Of a stretch of DNA of 64,000 nt, positions 34,210-43,358 are shown one piece after another. How positions within the stretch are numbered: position 1 is the first letter of the stretch; each line of letters starts with the position of its first letter. Both the position numbers and the translations under genes were made by a program. Under the pieces are notes generated by a model that saw nothing but the letters and a program-made list of their open reading frames with translations, ran no database searches and had not been told where the DNA came from. The DNA is from Pseudomonas mohnii (GTDB lineage: Bacteria; Pseudomonadota; Gammaproteobacteria; Pseudomonadales; Pseudomonadaceae): the NCBI RefSeq assembly GCF_900105115.1, contig NZ_FNRV01000001.1, positions 3,271,501 through 3,335,500 on the forward strand. Reading direction: 5' to 3'.

Positions 34210-34425
34210 TTAGCCAATGTTGAGATTCTTCAGTCGGGCCAGGCCCTGCTTGATATGACCGGCGTTTTCACCTATCGCCTCCAGCGCACCTCGAACATTC
34301 CCTCCAACCTCCGCTGAGCCACGCTGCTCCACCCAGAGCGTTAGCTCCATCACAGCCGCCTCCAAGGCCAACTGGTTGTGGTAAATCCTTTCTAGAACTT
34401 CCTGTAACGAATACTCAGCTGCCAT
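34210..34425 (-). CDS. Small helical protein of unknown function
   Basis: This 71-aa acidic, mostly helical protein starts MAAEYSLQEVLERIYHNQLA. The frame has 10 more codons upstream, and the later ATG at 34425 is preferred because it begins the regular helical sequence. No motif is recognisable. It lies 155 bp upstream of the Nmad2 start on the same strand and could be the first gene of that operon. Confidence 0.5.
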   Translation of the reverse strand: MAAEYSLQEVLERIYHNQLALEAAVMELTLWVEQRGSAEVGGNVRGALEAIGENAGHIKQGLARLKNLNIG

Positions 34426-34612
34426 GGTTTCGACTCCTTCGAAAAAATTCAGCATAGCAGCGGGAATGCTCGCGATAGCGCTTCGTAGCTGCCACTTATA
34501 TTTGAGAAGGACGACGGCTAGTGCTCAACAACATCTTGTCGTGAGTTGGTTGATGGCATGCTCGGAGAGCTTAGATGAGCAGGCCTCCATTAAAGTCCAA
34601 AACACAATCACT

Positions 34613-34972
34613 TCAGTCCGGCTCAGGTTCGGTCACCACCGACAAGCAGCAGTCAATCGCATCCACTGCCCGCATCAGATCAATCCTCAGTGACGGAAGC
34701 GTGGTGCGCATTACAACACTGTTACGCTCGGCCATCTCTAGGAAGCTAGCCAAGGCGGCATCGGAGTGTTGAACAAGACGCGCCAAGTGTTCGCCACGAG
34801 GGCCGCAAGTTCCTTTTAACCAGTTTTTGGCCGTTCGTTCGTTTGCGTTCGTCCACCTCATGAGTGTCTTCACGGCCTGGTGCGTCGAACCCAACTCACC
34901 TTGTAACGCTACCGCCAACCCCGACGCATACTCTTGTCTGTTCGGAAAAGTTTTGCCCTTTTTAGGAAACAT
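34613..34972 (-). CDS. Small putative DNA-binding protein
   Basis: This 119-aa protein begins MFPKKGKTFPNRQEYASGLA after an AAAGGGGG ribosome-binding site. The segment TLMRWTNANERTAKNWLKG (about 35-54) has the look of a helix-turn-helix recognition region. Proteins of this type occur in integrative elements. It is divergent from the recombinase at 35088 and could regulate it, which is inference only. Confidence 0.55.
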   Translation of the reverse strand: MFPKKGKTFPNRQEYASGLAVALQGELGSTHQAVKTLMRWTNANERTAKNWLKGTCGPRGEHLARLVQHSDAALASFLEMAERNSVVMRTTLPSLRIDLMRAVDAIDCCLSVVTEPEPD

Positions 34973-35087
34973 TTTTCCCCCTTTGATCCTCTATGGTTGA
35001 AAGACACACCGCTTGCTTGAGTAGCAGCAGAACGGGTACGCCCCAACGGCGCACGTCCAGTGTGGATGCACGCAGGGGCTATTGCGT

Positions 35088-36653
35088 ATGCGCAGTCGTA
35101 AAAGTGCTCACTCAGAAAACTCACACCAAGACCCAGGTTTGGCAGCGGCTTATGTCCGGATGTCCACAGAACATCAGCAGTACTCAACTGAAAACCAGCT
35201 CGACACCATCAAGCTTTACGCAGCGGCGCATTCTCTCGAAATCGTCAGAATTTATACCGACGCTGGAAAAAGTGGTCTTCGCTTGGAAGGACGTGATGCG
35301 TTGATTCAACTGTTCAGTGATGTTGAGAGCGGAGTAGGCGGTTATTCGACCATTCTTGTTTATGACGTCAGCCGCTGGGGCCGCTTTCAAGATCCGGATT
35401 TAGCTGCCAGCTTCGAAGTCCGTTGCCGACAAGCAGGTGTCTCGGTCCACTACTGCGCGGAACAGTTTTCCAATGACGGCTCACCCGTTTCTAACATCGT
35501 CAAAAGCCTGAAGCGAATGATGGCTGGCGAGTACAGTCGGGAGCTGTCCGTCAAAGTCTTTGCGGGACAATCCCGGCTTATCCAGTTGGGCTATCGGCAA
35601 GGGGGGATGGCAGGCTACGGGCTCAGGCGTCAGTTGGTGGATGCGGTTGGCAACCCCAAAGCAGAACTTGCGATTGGCGAACACAAAAGCATCCAAACCG
35701 ACCGCGTAAGACTTGTTCCCGGACCGCCGGAGGAGGTTGCAACCGTTCATTGGATCTACCAACGGTTTGTTGAAGCCGGTTACTCAGAAACGGAGATCGC
35801 TCAACAACTGAACAGTCGAGGACTCCAGAATGAATTAGCCAGGCCGTGGACCAAAGGGGGCGTCCATCAGGTCCTGACCAACGAGAAGTACATCGGCAAC
35901 AATGTCTGGAACCGGTCCTCCTTCAAACTTAAACAAGAACATGTGCGGAACGATCCAGACCAGTGGATACGCGCGGACGGTGTATTTCCTGCTTTAGTCG
36001 ATCACATACTGTTCGCCGCCGCCCATGAAATCATCCAGTCACGCAGCTACCGCATGCCCGACGCCGAAATGCTGGAGCGGCTTAAAAAACTGTACGAAAA
36101 AGCCGGGTATTTATCCGGCCTGATCATCAATGAGTCTGACGACTGCCCCTCCAGCACGGCGTATCAATATCGATTTGGCAGTCTTCTGCGTACGTATTCG
36201 CTCATTGGTTACACCCCTTCGCGGGACTACGACTACGTCGCCGCCAACCATCAACTTCGACTGATGCACCCCCTGCTGCTGGCTCGAACGGTGGAGCACA
36301 TACAGCAAGTCGGAGGACGAGTCGCCATCGACCCCATAAGCGACCTGCTCCAAGTCAACGAAGAACTGCTGATTTCTCTTGTCCTGTGCCGCTGCCAGCG
36401 CAGTGGCTCGGGAGCTAATCGTTGGAAAATACGCTTTGATCTTGGCCTCTCACCGGATATCACCGTTGCCGTCCGTATGGAGCCGGGGGAAGAGATCGCC
36501 CGCGATTACTACATCCTGCCAACCCTCGATATTCAACAGCCCAACATTCGTCTGAGTGAGTCCAACGCCTCCAACCTGGAAATCTATCGCTACGACAGCC
36601 TCGAAGCACTCGCGCAACTGTCTCGTCGCACTGTCGTGGGGAGAGCCGCATGA
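35088..36653 (+). CDS. Large serine recombinase (resolvase/invertase N-terminus plus recombinase domain)
   Basis: This 521-aa site-specific recombinase has the nucleophile Ser26 in AAYVRMSTEHQQ, the resolvase motifs ILVYDVSRWGRF and EYSRELSVKVFAGQ, a PF07508-type recombinase domain (about residues 150-290, GYGLRRQLVD to LTNEKYIGNNVWNR) and a C-terminal region without a clear zinc ribbon. The ATG at 35088 is preferred to a TTG two codons earlier. Its stop overlaps the next gene by 4 bp. The linkage to two ParB-like genes suggests a dedicated integration or maintenance module. Confidence 0.9.
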   Translation: MRSRKSAHSENSHQDPGLAAAYVRMSTEHQQYSTENQLDTIKLYAAAHSLEIVRIYTDAGKSGLRLEGRDALIQLFSDVESGVGGYSTILVYDVSRWGRFQDPDLAASFEVRCRQAGVSVHYCAEQFSNDGSPVSNIVKSLKRMMAGEYSRELSVKVFAGQSRLIQLGYRQGGMAGYGLRRQLVDAVGNPKAELAIGEHKSIQTDRVRLVPGPPEEVATVHWIYQRFVEAGYSETEIAQQLNSRGLQNELARPWTKGGVHQVLTNEKYIGNNVWNRSSFKLKQEHVRNDPDQWIRADGVFPALVDHILFAAAHEIIQSRSYRMPDAEMLERLKKLYEKAGYLSGLIINESDDCPSSTAYQYRFGSLLRTYSLIGYTPSRDYDYVAANHQLRLMHPLLLARTVEHIQQVGGRVAIDPISDLLQVNEELLISLVLCRCQRSGSGANRWKIRFDLGLSPDITVAVRMEPGEEIARDYYILPTLDIQQPNIRLSESNASNLEIYRYDSLEALAQLSRRTVVGRAA

Positions 36654-37564
36654 ATATGCCGCAACACCCTCGAAGCCCACACCATGTAGGCGAAGCGACA
36701 ACCGTCCAAATGGTCAGCCTGGATCGTATCCGCGTCCTCAATCCCCGTGCGCGCAACAAACAGGTGTTTGCCAAGCTGGTCGAAAACATCGCGAGCTTGG
36801 GCCTGAAGCGACCGATTACAGTCACCCCCAGCAGCGATCAAGACAATACTGGGTTTTTCGAACTGGTCTGCGGACAAGGCCGATACGAAGCCTTTTGTGC
36901 GCTGGGCGAGCGAGAAATTCCCTGTGTCGTCGTCAGTGCCAGTGAAGCCGACCGGTTTCTCATCAGCCTGGTCGAAAACCTCGCTCGCCGTAAGCACACG
37001 AACAAAGACTTGCTCTACTCCATTCAAATCTTGTCTGACCGTGGCTACACCACCAAACAGATCAGCATGAAGACAAGTCTGGACCCCACCTACATCAACG
37101 CCATTCTCCTGCTCTTGCGTCAGGGAGAGGAGCGGCTCATCGCCGCAGTCGAAAAGGGCTGGTTACCCATCACACTCGCGACAATGGTGGCCAGGTCGAG
37201 TGATACCGAAGTACAGGTCGCGATGGTGGAAGCCTATGAAACCGGTGTCTTAAAAGGCGAGCAGTTGATTAAGGTCAGACGTCTGATCGATAGGCGTCGA
37301 TTTCTAGGAAAACACTACGGTCAACGACGATCAGCCGCCGAGCAACCGACAACGCCGCAAAAACTTCTGAGTACCTACCAGACCGAAGTCAGGCGTCAGC
37401 GAGTCATGCTCAAAAAAGCCGACATCAATGAACAGCGAGTCTTGATCATCGTCACCGCCATGCGCCGCCTGCTGGCCGACGACTATTTCTGCACGCTGCT
37501 GCGCAGCGAAAATATCGCGGACATGCCTAAGTCGCTGGCTGACCGTATTCAAGGGGAAGGGTGA
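36650..37564 (+). CDS. ParB/RepB-like protein, first of a pair
   Basis: This 304-aa protein has an N-terminal ParB nuclease-like domain: VSLDRIRVLNPRARN, then ELVCGQGRYEAFCALGEREI, in which GQGRYEA takes the place of the usual GERRxRA box, then LVENLARRKHTNKD. A central helix-turn-helix follows (about 135-175, GYTTKQISMKTSLDPTYINAILLL). The C-terminus is helical and basic. The ATGA overlap with the recombinase indicates coupled translation. There is no ParA partner nearby, so ordinary plasmid partition is unlikely. Confidence 0.85.
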   Translation: MNMPQHPRSPHHVGEATTVQMVSLDRIRVLNPRARNKQVFAKLVENIASLGLKRPITVTPSSDQDNTGFFELVCGQGRYEAFCALGEREIPCVVVSASEADRFLISLVENLARRKHTNKDLLYSIQILSDRGYTTKQISMKTSLDPTYINAILLLLRQGEERLIAAVEKGWLPITLATMVARSSDTEVQVAMVEAYETGVLKGEQLIKVRRLIDRRRFLGKHYGQRRSAAEQPTTPQKLLSTYQTEVRRQRVMLKKADINEQRVLIIVTAMRRLLADDYFCTLLRSENIADMPKSLADRIQGEG

Positions 37565-38472
37565 TCATGGGTCAGGTGAAACAAGGTTTTGAGCGGCAGA
37601 TCATCCCGGTCCCCCTCGACCGAATTCTGCCGACCCGAGCTGTGGACAAGGATATCGAACAGACCAAAAAATACTTAACGATCCTGACCTCGATTCGGGA
37701 GTTAGGCGTCATTGAACCGTTGGCAGTGCATCGGCAGCAGACCAATGTGGAAGGGGCGGCAGCCTTCGTGTTGCTCGACGGTCATCTTCGCCTGCACGCA
37801 CTTAAAGCGCTGGGCGCCACGGAGGCACTGTGCCTGCTGTCCATCGATGACGAAGGCTTCACCTACAACCGGCAGATCAACCGCCTAACTCCCGTGCAAG
37901 AGCACAAGATGATTCTCACCGCTGTGCGTAAAGGCATTTCCCCCGCCCTGATCGCCAAGGTCTTGGGCATCAACATTGAGCGCATCCATGAACGGCAGCG
38001 CTTGCTCGATGGCATTGCGCCCGAAGTGGTGGAAATGCTCAAAGTCAAAATGGTCAGCCAAGGCGTATTCCGCACATTAAGAAAAATGAAACCCATACGC
38101 CAAATTGAAACCGTGGAGCTGATGGTGTCCGCCAACTGCTTCACCCAGACCTACGCCGACATGGTACTTGCCGCTTCACGCCCGGACATGTTGATCGAAA
38201 AAAAAACCAAGCTCGCCGCCGAGGTCAGCGTCGAAGAACTGGCGAGGATGGAGCGAGAGATGGAAAAGCTCTTTCACGATTACAAGGTCGTGGAGGACAC
38301 GCTGGGGGAGACGATGCTGTTTTTGGTGGTTGCCAAGGGTTATCTCGCCCGTCTGCTGCGCAATGAAACCCTATCGGGCTACTTAAACCGTTGCCACGGC
38401 GAACTCCTGGTTGAGTTGACTGCAATCATGGACGCGGTCAGCTCCGACGCCAGAAAGCCTGAACGGGAGTGA
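37561..38472 (+). CDS. ParB/RepB-like protein, second of a pair
   Basis: This 303-aa protein has a ParB-like N-terminus with IPVPLDRILPTRAVDKD and the box LLDGHLRLHALKALG. A KorB/RepB-type helix-turn-helix follows (about 118-150, ISPALIAKVLGINIERIHERQRLL) and then a long helical C-terminus of RepB type. The start is GTG at 37561, overlapping the previous stop by 4 bp (GTGA); an ATG lies two codons later. It differs strongly from its upstream neighbour in sequence, so the two probably have distinct roles, perhaps as a heteromer. Confidence 0.85.
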   Translation: MIMGQVKQGFERQIIPVPLDRILPTRAVDKDIEQTKKYLTILTSIRELGVIEPLAVHRQQTNVEGAAAFVLLDGHLRLHALKALGATEALCLLSIDDEGFTYNRQINRLTPVQEHKMILTAVRKGISPALIAKVLGINIERIHERQRLLDGIAPEVVEMLKVKMVSQGVFRTLRKMKPIRQIETVELMVSANCFTQTYADMVLAASRPDMLIEKKTKLAAEVSVEELARMEREMEKLFHDYKVVEDTLGETMLFLVVAKGYLARLLRNETLSGYLNRCHGELLVELTAIMDAVSSDARKPERE

Positions 38473-38528
38473 CCGATTCAGGCGAGTGTCGAATCGTGTT
38501 TGTTAATCCTTGCGTAATTGCGGCGCAA

Positions 38529-38607
38529 TTGACCAGACCAAGCGCTTGCAATCGACCTGACCGGTCATTTGCTTTGGACTTGACCGCCGATTGCAGGGGA
38601 TTTGACC
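38529..38607. repeat. Four spaced TGACC motifs downstream of the ParB-like pair
   Basis: The motifs ATTGACCAGACC, CCTGACCGGTC, CTTGACCGCC and TTTGACCAACC occur with TGACC at 38530, 38558, 38581 and 38603, roughly 22-28 bases apart. They could be binding sites for the ParB-like proteins or an attachment site of the recombinase. Nothing else explains the segment. Confidence 0.4.
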
Positions 38608-38729
38608 AACCAAAGATCGAAGCTGAGAGACTCATAACGACCCAAAGCTGCCCCTCACACAGGGCTGCTATTGACGAAGCCGGCACCTAGCTTAACCATT
38701 AGGCCCTACTCGATCACAGGCTCCCCCAA

Positions 38730-39227
38730 ATGACTGAGCACTCGCTGCACTCTTCATATCGTGAAAAGCTAATCGAGCATTTGCTCATTGGTGAGTTACT
38801 GAAATTTTCATGGAAAACCAAAAATTTGAGTCTCGAAATATCTAAACCCGAGGTCGACAGATCTGGCTACGATATTATTGCCGAAGCAAATGGCATTATT
38901 AGACACATTCAACTCAAAGCCACATTTATAGGGTCGACTACGGCAACACATAAAATCCATATTTCGCTGGCAAAGAAACCATCTGGCTGCGTAGTTTTAG
39001 TTTACTTCAATAAAGAAACACTTGATCTCGGGCCATATTATTATTTTGGAGCTAGCCCCGGCCAGCCACTAGCTAGCCTAGAAAATCTAAAAACCGCCAA
39101 GCATACAAAAGGTGATGCTACCGGGTTAAAATTAGAAAGGCCAAATATCCGCATATTGAACAAAGGTAGCTTTGTTGAGTTGAAAACCATACATGAGTTA
39201 TATAGCCAACTATTCGGAAGCGTATAA
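38730..39227 (+). CDS. Putative PD-(D/E)xK nuclease-fold protein
   Basis: This 165-aa protein is encoded by DNA visibly richer in A and T than its neighbours, a sign of separate transfer. The order Glu22, Asp48 (RSGYDII) and Gln61-x-Lys63 (HIQLKAT) matches the E...D...QxK pattern of the restriction-endonuclease fold, as in DUF4365-type proteins. It has no other domain. The role is unknown; a nuclease or restriction-related protein is the best guess. A hairpin follows the stop. Confidence 0.6.
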   Translation: MTEHSLHSSYREKLIEHLLIGELLKFSWKTKNLSLEISKPEVDRSGYDIIAEANGIIRHIQLKATFIGSTTATHKIHISLAKKPSGCVVLVYFNKETLDLGPYYYFGASPGQPLASLENLKTAKHTKGDATGLKLERPNIRILNKGSFVELKTIHELYSQLFGSV

Positions 39228-39245
39228 TTGTGGTTAAAGTCATTC

Positions 39246-39271
39246 GCTTCGCCTCCTTAAGAGGGCGAAGC
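39246..39271 (+). terminator. Hairpin after the nuclease-like gene
   Basis: GCTTCGCCTC, CTTAA, GAGGGCGAAGC forms a stem with one bulge. Only a weak T-run follows (TGTCCCTTT), so termination efficiency is uncertain. Confidence 0.5.
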
Positions 39272-39439
39272 TGTCCCTTTAGGTTAACGTTCGTCAGCGA
39301 CTGAATTGGCCGGTTTCTGCCTGTTACGAAGGGTCGCTTTTGGCCGTTCTCTGCCGATAGTCAATCGTGTCGAAGCCCCTCCGACAAACCAGTAAAATCG
39401 GCGCAGATGACGGCTCAGGACGCCAGAGAGTGAGGTAGA

Positions 39440-40279
39440 TCAAGCGGGCGAATCATTTTCCTGCTGGAAGGCTTGGTATGCCTTGATATCGAACAGGTTG
39501 ATGGTTTTAATTTCGCTTAAAGGAAAGGCCACCTCAAACAACTCGGGGTTCAAATGGTTAAGTGACTCATCCTTCTTGAATCGCTGATACACATTTATGT
39601 ACCAGGTGGTGAAACAAAGCTTCATTTCCTCTCCAGCACGATAGCCGCTCACCACAGGCAAGATCCTAAGCATGTCGCGTTTGTCACCCGGATCAATCGC
39701 TCCGGTCACATAGCCTATGTATACCTTACCGTTCCCCAAGGTCACGGATACTGGAATGGTCAACTCTAATGACCTCATCAAGATAATCTCAAGATCAGCA
39801 TTCAGCACACGCACTGCTGTCTTGAGCGCAGTCCGGTTGGAATAGGCATAAATCAGCCCAAAAAACTGGTGATCACGGTTTTTGATCCGACGTACGAGCA
39901 GTCGGAAAAATTCTTGTCCAGAAATGGTTTTGAGCGCTAACAGCCAGTTGAGGAAATAGCCACCAATCATCCCTAGAAACAATGTGGAAAACAGAACGAG
40001 GAGCCAAAACGCTGTATCTGTCGGCCGGTCACTGGGCTCCTGAAGTATTGCCAGGTCTGCCCACTCCCTTACGAATGCCAGATATGGCTCTATCTTTTGT
40101 TTGACCGAGGTGAGAAAAGCGAAAGCGAGAAGGAATAGCCAAATACCCCAGAATGCGGCCCTGATATAGACCTTCTGAGAGTCTTCACGTTTTATAAGGT
40201 ATCTAGTTTGATGCCATGTGCTTACAAAAAGATAGCCAGCTATCAAGGGGAAAAACGCCAGCGCTGCTTTGAGCATCAA
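39440..40279 (-). CDS. Membrane protein of unknown function
   Basis: This 279-aa protein has three predicted membrane helices: residues about 3-22 (LKAALAFFPLIAGYLFVSTW), about 42-60 (AAFWGIWLFLLAFAFLTSV) and about 92-112 (FWLLVLFSTLFLGMIGGYFL). A soluble C-terminal domain of about 165 residues follows. It contains LEIILMRSLELTIPVSVTLG and GYVTGAIDPGDKRDMLRILP, somewhat like an Sm- or LSM-type beta barrel, but I cannot name a family. The next gene upstream, 40310-40555, lies 30 bp away on the same strand. Confidence 0.65.
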   Translation of the reverse strand: MMLKAALAFFPLIAGYLFVSTWHQTRYLIKREDSQKVYIRAAFWGIWLFLLAFAFLTSVKQKIEPYLAFVREWADLAILQEPSDRPTDTAFWLLVLFSTLFLGMIGGYFLNWLLALKTISGQEFFRLLVRRIKNRDHQFFGLIYAYSNRTALKTAVRVLNADLEIILMRSLELTIPVSVTLGNGKVYIGYVTGAIDPGDKRDMLRILPVVSGYRAGEEMKLCFTTWYINVYQRFKKDESLNHLNPELFEVAFPLSEIKTINLFDIKAYQAFQQENDSPA

Positions 40280-40309
40280 CCTATCCTTAGGAGGCGATTA
40301 ACGCCTGAT

Positions 40310-40555
40310 TTAATCGCCTTGTGCACCGCACTTTCTAGGATCGCTCTTCTTGTCTTGAATCTCCGTCCTCAAAGATTCGAATGCTGAAAGCTGATTTTGC
40401 ACAGCTTGCGAGCGAATCACCTCTTTTGGGTCAGCAAACATTACGCCATCTCCCGTGACGTAGAAAGGCGTTGTTTTTGCTGCTTCACGCTCGGCACCTT
40501 GGTAATAGCTTTTCAGTCTATCCATCAAAGTTTTATGTTCGCGATGTTTGCTCAC
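40310..40555 (-). CDS. Small hypothetical protein
   Basis: This is an 81-aa charged, soluble protein starting MSKHREHKTLMDRLKSYYQG. The segment FYVTGDGVMFADPKEVIRSQ is the only distinct feature. It is followed after 30 bp by the membrane-protein gene, with which it is probably cotranscribed. The function cannot be told. Confidence 0.55.
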   Translation of the reverse strand: MSKHREHKTLMDRLKSYYQGAEREAAKTTPFYVTGDGVMFADPKEVIRSQAVQNQLSAFESLRTEIQDKKSDPRKCGAQGD

Positions 40556-40773
40556 CTGCCATTCTCCTCTAGCAAATTCGTCATCCGTTTTGACATAAAA
40601 ACAGCTTCCTTATTGAACGCAACATAGGAGATAGCTCCTAGGAGCCCGAGCCCAGCCGACAATTGTCGATGTCGCGAGGCAGGGAGAATATTCCCCTACC
40701 TACTCAGCAGCAATAGCCTTGTATCGGCTGTGGGCCTTTATGGATCTACCTAGGGTTTAGCATATATTCGCCC

Positions 40774-40962
40774 TTGCCCCTGTTTATTCTGACCTCTGGT
40801 CGCTGGCTGTATTCCGCATTTGCGACCATTTTGAATGCCATTGGATTGATCGTGAATGGTGCCGTGATTCTCCTGGCCAGCAAGGTCGGGAGTAAGCTGG
40901 CCAGCAATGACAACATCGCGAAGAGACTTAATCAGCTATTCGCATCATGCGATCAGGATTAA
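40774..40962 (+). pseudogene. Fragment resembling the C-terminus of a LysE/RhtB exporter
   Basis: The 62-residue frame contains a hydrophobic segment (FATILNAIGLIVNGAVILLA) followed by KLASNDNIAKRLNQLFASC, similar to the end of LysE-family amino acid exporters. The rest of the gene is missing on the 5' side and the last helix is lost. It looks like debris from an older gene. Confidence 0.35.
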
Positions 40963-41428
40963 ACGTAAGCCCAGGCACAGGCTGGGTGGCTAGTCTACTG
41001 GCCAGAAGTGCAGTCATTCTTGCTTTTCTCTTCAGTGCATTACCTGGTGTACGAGCGTCCGCTCTTGGCCGCCTATCACCGCCGATTGCTCAGTGTCGGT
41101 GTCGGCCTGTCATGGCTACGATGCGTCCTGGTCAGTTCGAATGCAAATGGGTGGTCACGTCCGTGCAATTTCCCAATCCTCCGGTGGAAGGAGGATAAAC
41201 CGCCAAGATCGGCCACTTGCGCCGCAATCTGCTGGGCGCGAGTGGCTAGCGCAGCGCCTACTTCGGCCTTTTGCAACGCATCCAACTTCTGATACCACGT
41301 GTTCCAGTGGCGCCTCGCCGCCGCCTGCTCAACATGCAGCGCCTGATTGCGCGGGAACATTTGCGCAAAGGCCGATGCCGCTCGAGGTTCGTTCGACAGG
41401 GGGCAGGTCCGTCATGGCCCTGTTTTCC
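40963..41428. other. 466 bp of apparent gene debris
   Basis: On the minus strand a frame from about 41360 (ALHVEQAAARRHWNTWYQKL) changes register near 41200, where another frame continues with LPPEDWEIARTVTTHLHS. This suggests a frameshifted remnant of an unknown gene. No intact gene is seen. Confidence 0.4.
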
Positions 41429-42556
41429 TCAAGACGGCGGCGGCGTGTCTTCATCCAGGAAAGACGTGGCGCTGGGCGTGAGCGGATCCAACCAATCGGC
41501 CATACTTCGTCCCCAGTGCAGCAACGACCGCTGCTCAGCATCAATCTCGTCACCCTGGTGGTGTTCCAGCGCCGTAAGGTACTCCCGAATACGTGCGGCG
41601 CGCTGCCAGCGTAGCGCCTGGTCTTCCAATTCGGCTAAGCGCGCCCGCTCCAATGCTTGCACGTGCTGGCGTTGCACATGAGCTTGTCGGACTGCCTCGC
41701 GCTCAACTGCCTCCACCGCGTACCGCTCTTCGCGCACAAGGGCCTCGACCGCTCGGGTCACCATCAGCACGATCACGTGATTGAGCTGATCGTCGACCGA
41801 ACGGGCGCTGGAATCACTGACTTTTCCGCCGAAACCGTCGCTAACAATCACCTGCAATTTGCCCGTGGGCTGAAACTGCCACTTCGGCCAATACCCCGCC
41901 TCACCAGCGGCGGCTTCCGCCTGTTCTGTGGCGCTGGGCTGATAGTCCAGGCGATGTGTGGGCTCATAAAAACGGACGGTCAACGCCACCCCCAAGACTT
42001 TCACTTCTATTCGCTGCCGCCCCGATGACAGCGCATAACCCCGCACGTCCAGGGCTTGCAACAGGGCATTGGCCACGCACAAGGTGCGCGGCAGCAACGC
42101 CGGCGAGACGGAAATATCCAAGGTGCCCGCGGTGGTTTGCGGCAACCCCCGCGCATCAATTCTGGGGCGTTGCAGCGACGCCTGGGCGGCCGCCACCACG
42201 GGGTGCCACCCCTGCACCGACGTCACTACGCGGATGCGGTTTTCCGCTCGCGCCTCATATTCAATCACCGCCGCCAACCGAGGATCGACGGCAGGAGGGG
42301 AATACGGAGTCGATGGGCGAGTGGGGCGTCGCAAGGCACTGGGTGCACCGGTGTACGCCGGCAAAGCGGGGACAGCCGGCACCGGTTTACCCGCCGCCCG
42401 CTTGGCCCAATGCCCTTGGGCGGGGCGCGGAATGTTTAAACGGGTACACAGTTTGGCAAGACCCACATTCGACAGGCCGTAGCGGTGAGCGATCACGGTC
42501 AGGGGTTCGGCCCAGACCTCCGCCAGCAGCTGCTCGCGATCATACAGTTGCCCCAT
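41429..42556 (-). CDS. Hypothetical protein with N-terminal helix-turn-helix-like region
   Basis: The N-terminus of this 375-aa protein, YDREQLLAEVWAEPLTVIAH followed by RYGLSNVGLAKLCTRLNIPR, resembles a helix-turn-helix. A Pro-rich linker follows (about 55-90). The C-terminal third is a long charged helix (about 265-330, VEAVEREAVRQAHVQRQHVQ), probably a coiled coil. Such proteins are common in integrative elements of proteobacteria, but no function is known to me. It is preceded by a GGGGG ribosome-binding site and transcribed away from the small-gene group at 42.8-44.3 kb. Confidence 0.65.
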   Translation of the reverse strand: MGQLYDREQLLAEVWAEPLTVIAHRYGLSNVGLAKLCTRLNIPRPAQGHWAKRAAGKPVPAVPALPAYTGAPSALRRPTRPSTPYSPPAVDPRLAAVIEYEARAENRIRVVTSVQGWHPVVAAAQASLQRPRIDARGLPQTTAGTLDISVSPALLPRTLCVANALLQALDVRGYALSSGRQRIEVKVLGVALTVRFYEPTHRLDYQPSATEQAEAAAGEAGYWPKWQFQPTGKLQVIVSDGFGGKVSDSSARSVDDQLNHVIVLMVTRAVEALVREERYAVEAVEREAVRQAHVQRQHVQALERARLAELEDQALRWQRAARIREYLTALEHHQGDEIDAEQRSLLHWGRSMADWLDPLTPSATSFLDEDTPPPS

Positions 42557-42833
42557 TCGCTGATCCCCCCAGTGGATGAACCTACAGCTGATTGAACCGA
42601 AATCCGATTATGCGCAGTGCGGTTCGAATCCCCCTGTTCCGCGCCTAGCCACGCACCCGGGCGGCCGTCAGGCCCCCTCGGCTCCTGTAAGCGGGCCCAA
42701 GCCTACCTCGCCCGTCACAGGGGAAAGCTCGTATATCTGTAAACCAAAGTGTTGATAAACAGACGTTGACAGCCGTACATGGATCACGTACCGTACTGAC
42801 TATATCAACCGTTTACCCAACAGGACATCCCCC

Positions 42834-43259
42834 ATGGTCGACACCATCCAAGCCGCTCTAAACCAACTCACCACCGAGGGTGACCTGACCCACGGCACCG
42901 CCGCCTTGGTCGAGAGCATCAAAGCCCACACCCACCTGTCCTATAAAAAAATTGGTGAAGCGGCCGATGTGACCGAACAGGGCGTGCGCCGCTGGCGCGA
43001 AAACAACTCGGGCCAAGCCTCACGGGTTCAAGCCCTGGTGAACTTTGCCCAGAGCCTCCTCACTGCACCGGCGGGGGCGGCCGTACGACCCGCGGCTGGC
43101 AACGCCGCCGATGCCCTGCGCGCGGTCACCCCGCTGGCGGTCCAAACCTGCATCAAAGAGGGGCTGGAGACGCTGTTGGGCATCGGCCTCAGCGCGTGCA
43201 CTATCGTAAAGCTTGAGACCCACAACGGTAAAGTCACCATAGAGCTGGCGCTGGAATAA
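42834..43259 (+). CDS. Putative helix-turn-helix protein
   Basis: In this 141-aa protein the segment SYKKIGEAADVTEQGVRRWR (about 36-55) has the spacing of a helix-turn-helix, ending in basic recognition-helix residues. The C-terminal part (about 90-141, LAVQTCIKEGLETLLGIGLS) is hydrophobic and may mediate dimerisation. The start has AGGAC upstream, and a weak promoter (TTGACA near 42770) may drive it. It is probably a regulator of the following small genes. Confidence 0.6.
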   Translation: MVDTIQAALNQLTTEGDLTHGTAALVESIKAHTHLSYKKIGEAADVTEQGVRRWRENNSGQASRVQALVNFAQSLLTAPAGAAVRPAAGNAADALRAVTPLAVQTCIKEGLETLLGIGLSACTIVKLETHNGKVTIELALE

Positions 43260-43358
43260 TCCTCGGCCTCACCAGCCCCTACCGTTTAATTCGAGGCGAC
43301 GGCGATGGCGCCCTACCGCCCCGTAGCGCCTCACGTTACGCCCCTAAAGGAATGCACC

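Noticed and set aside
36650..38472. Plasmid partition operon
   Set aside because: Two ParB-like genes are present but there is no ParA ATPase or replication gene, and the genes are coupled to a recombinase.
42615..42650. GGTTCGAATCC, a typical tRNA T-loop sequence, possibly a tRNA-derived attachment site
   Set aside because: The T-stem does not pair properly and no anticodon or acceptor stem can be found around it, so it is not a tRNA gene. An attachment remnant cannot be excluded but is unsupported.
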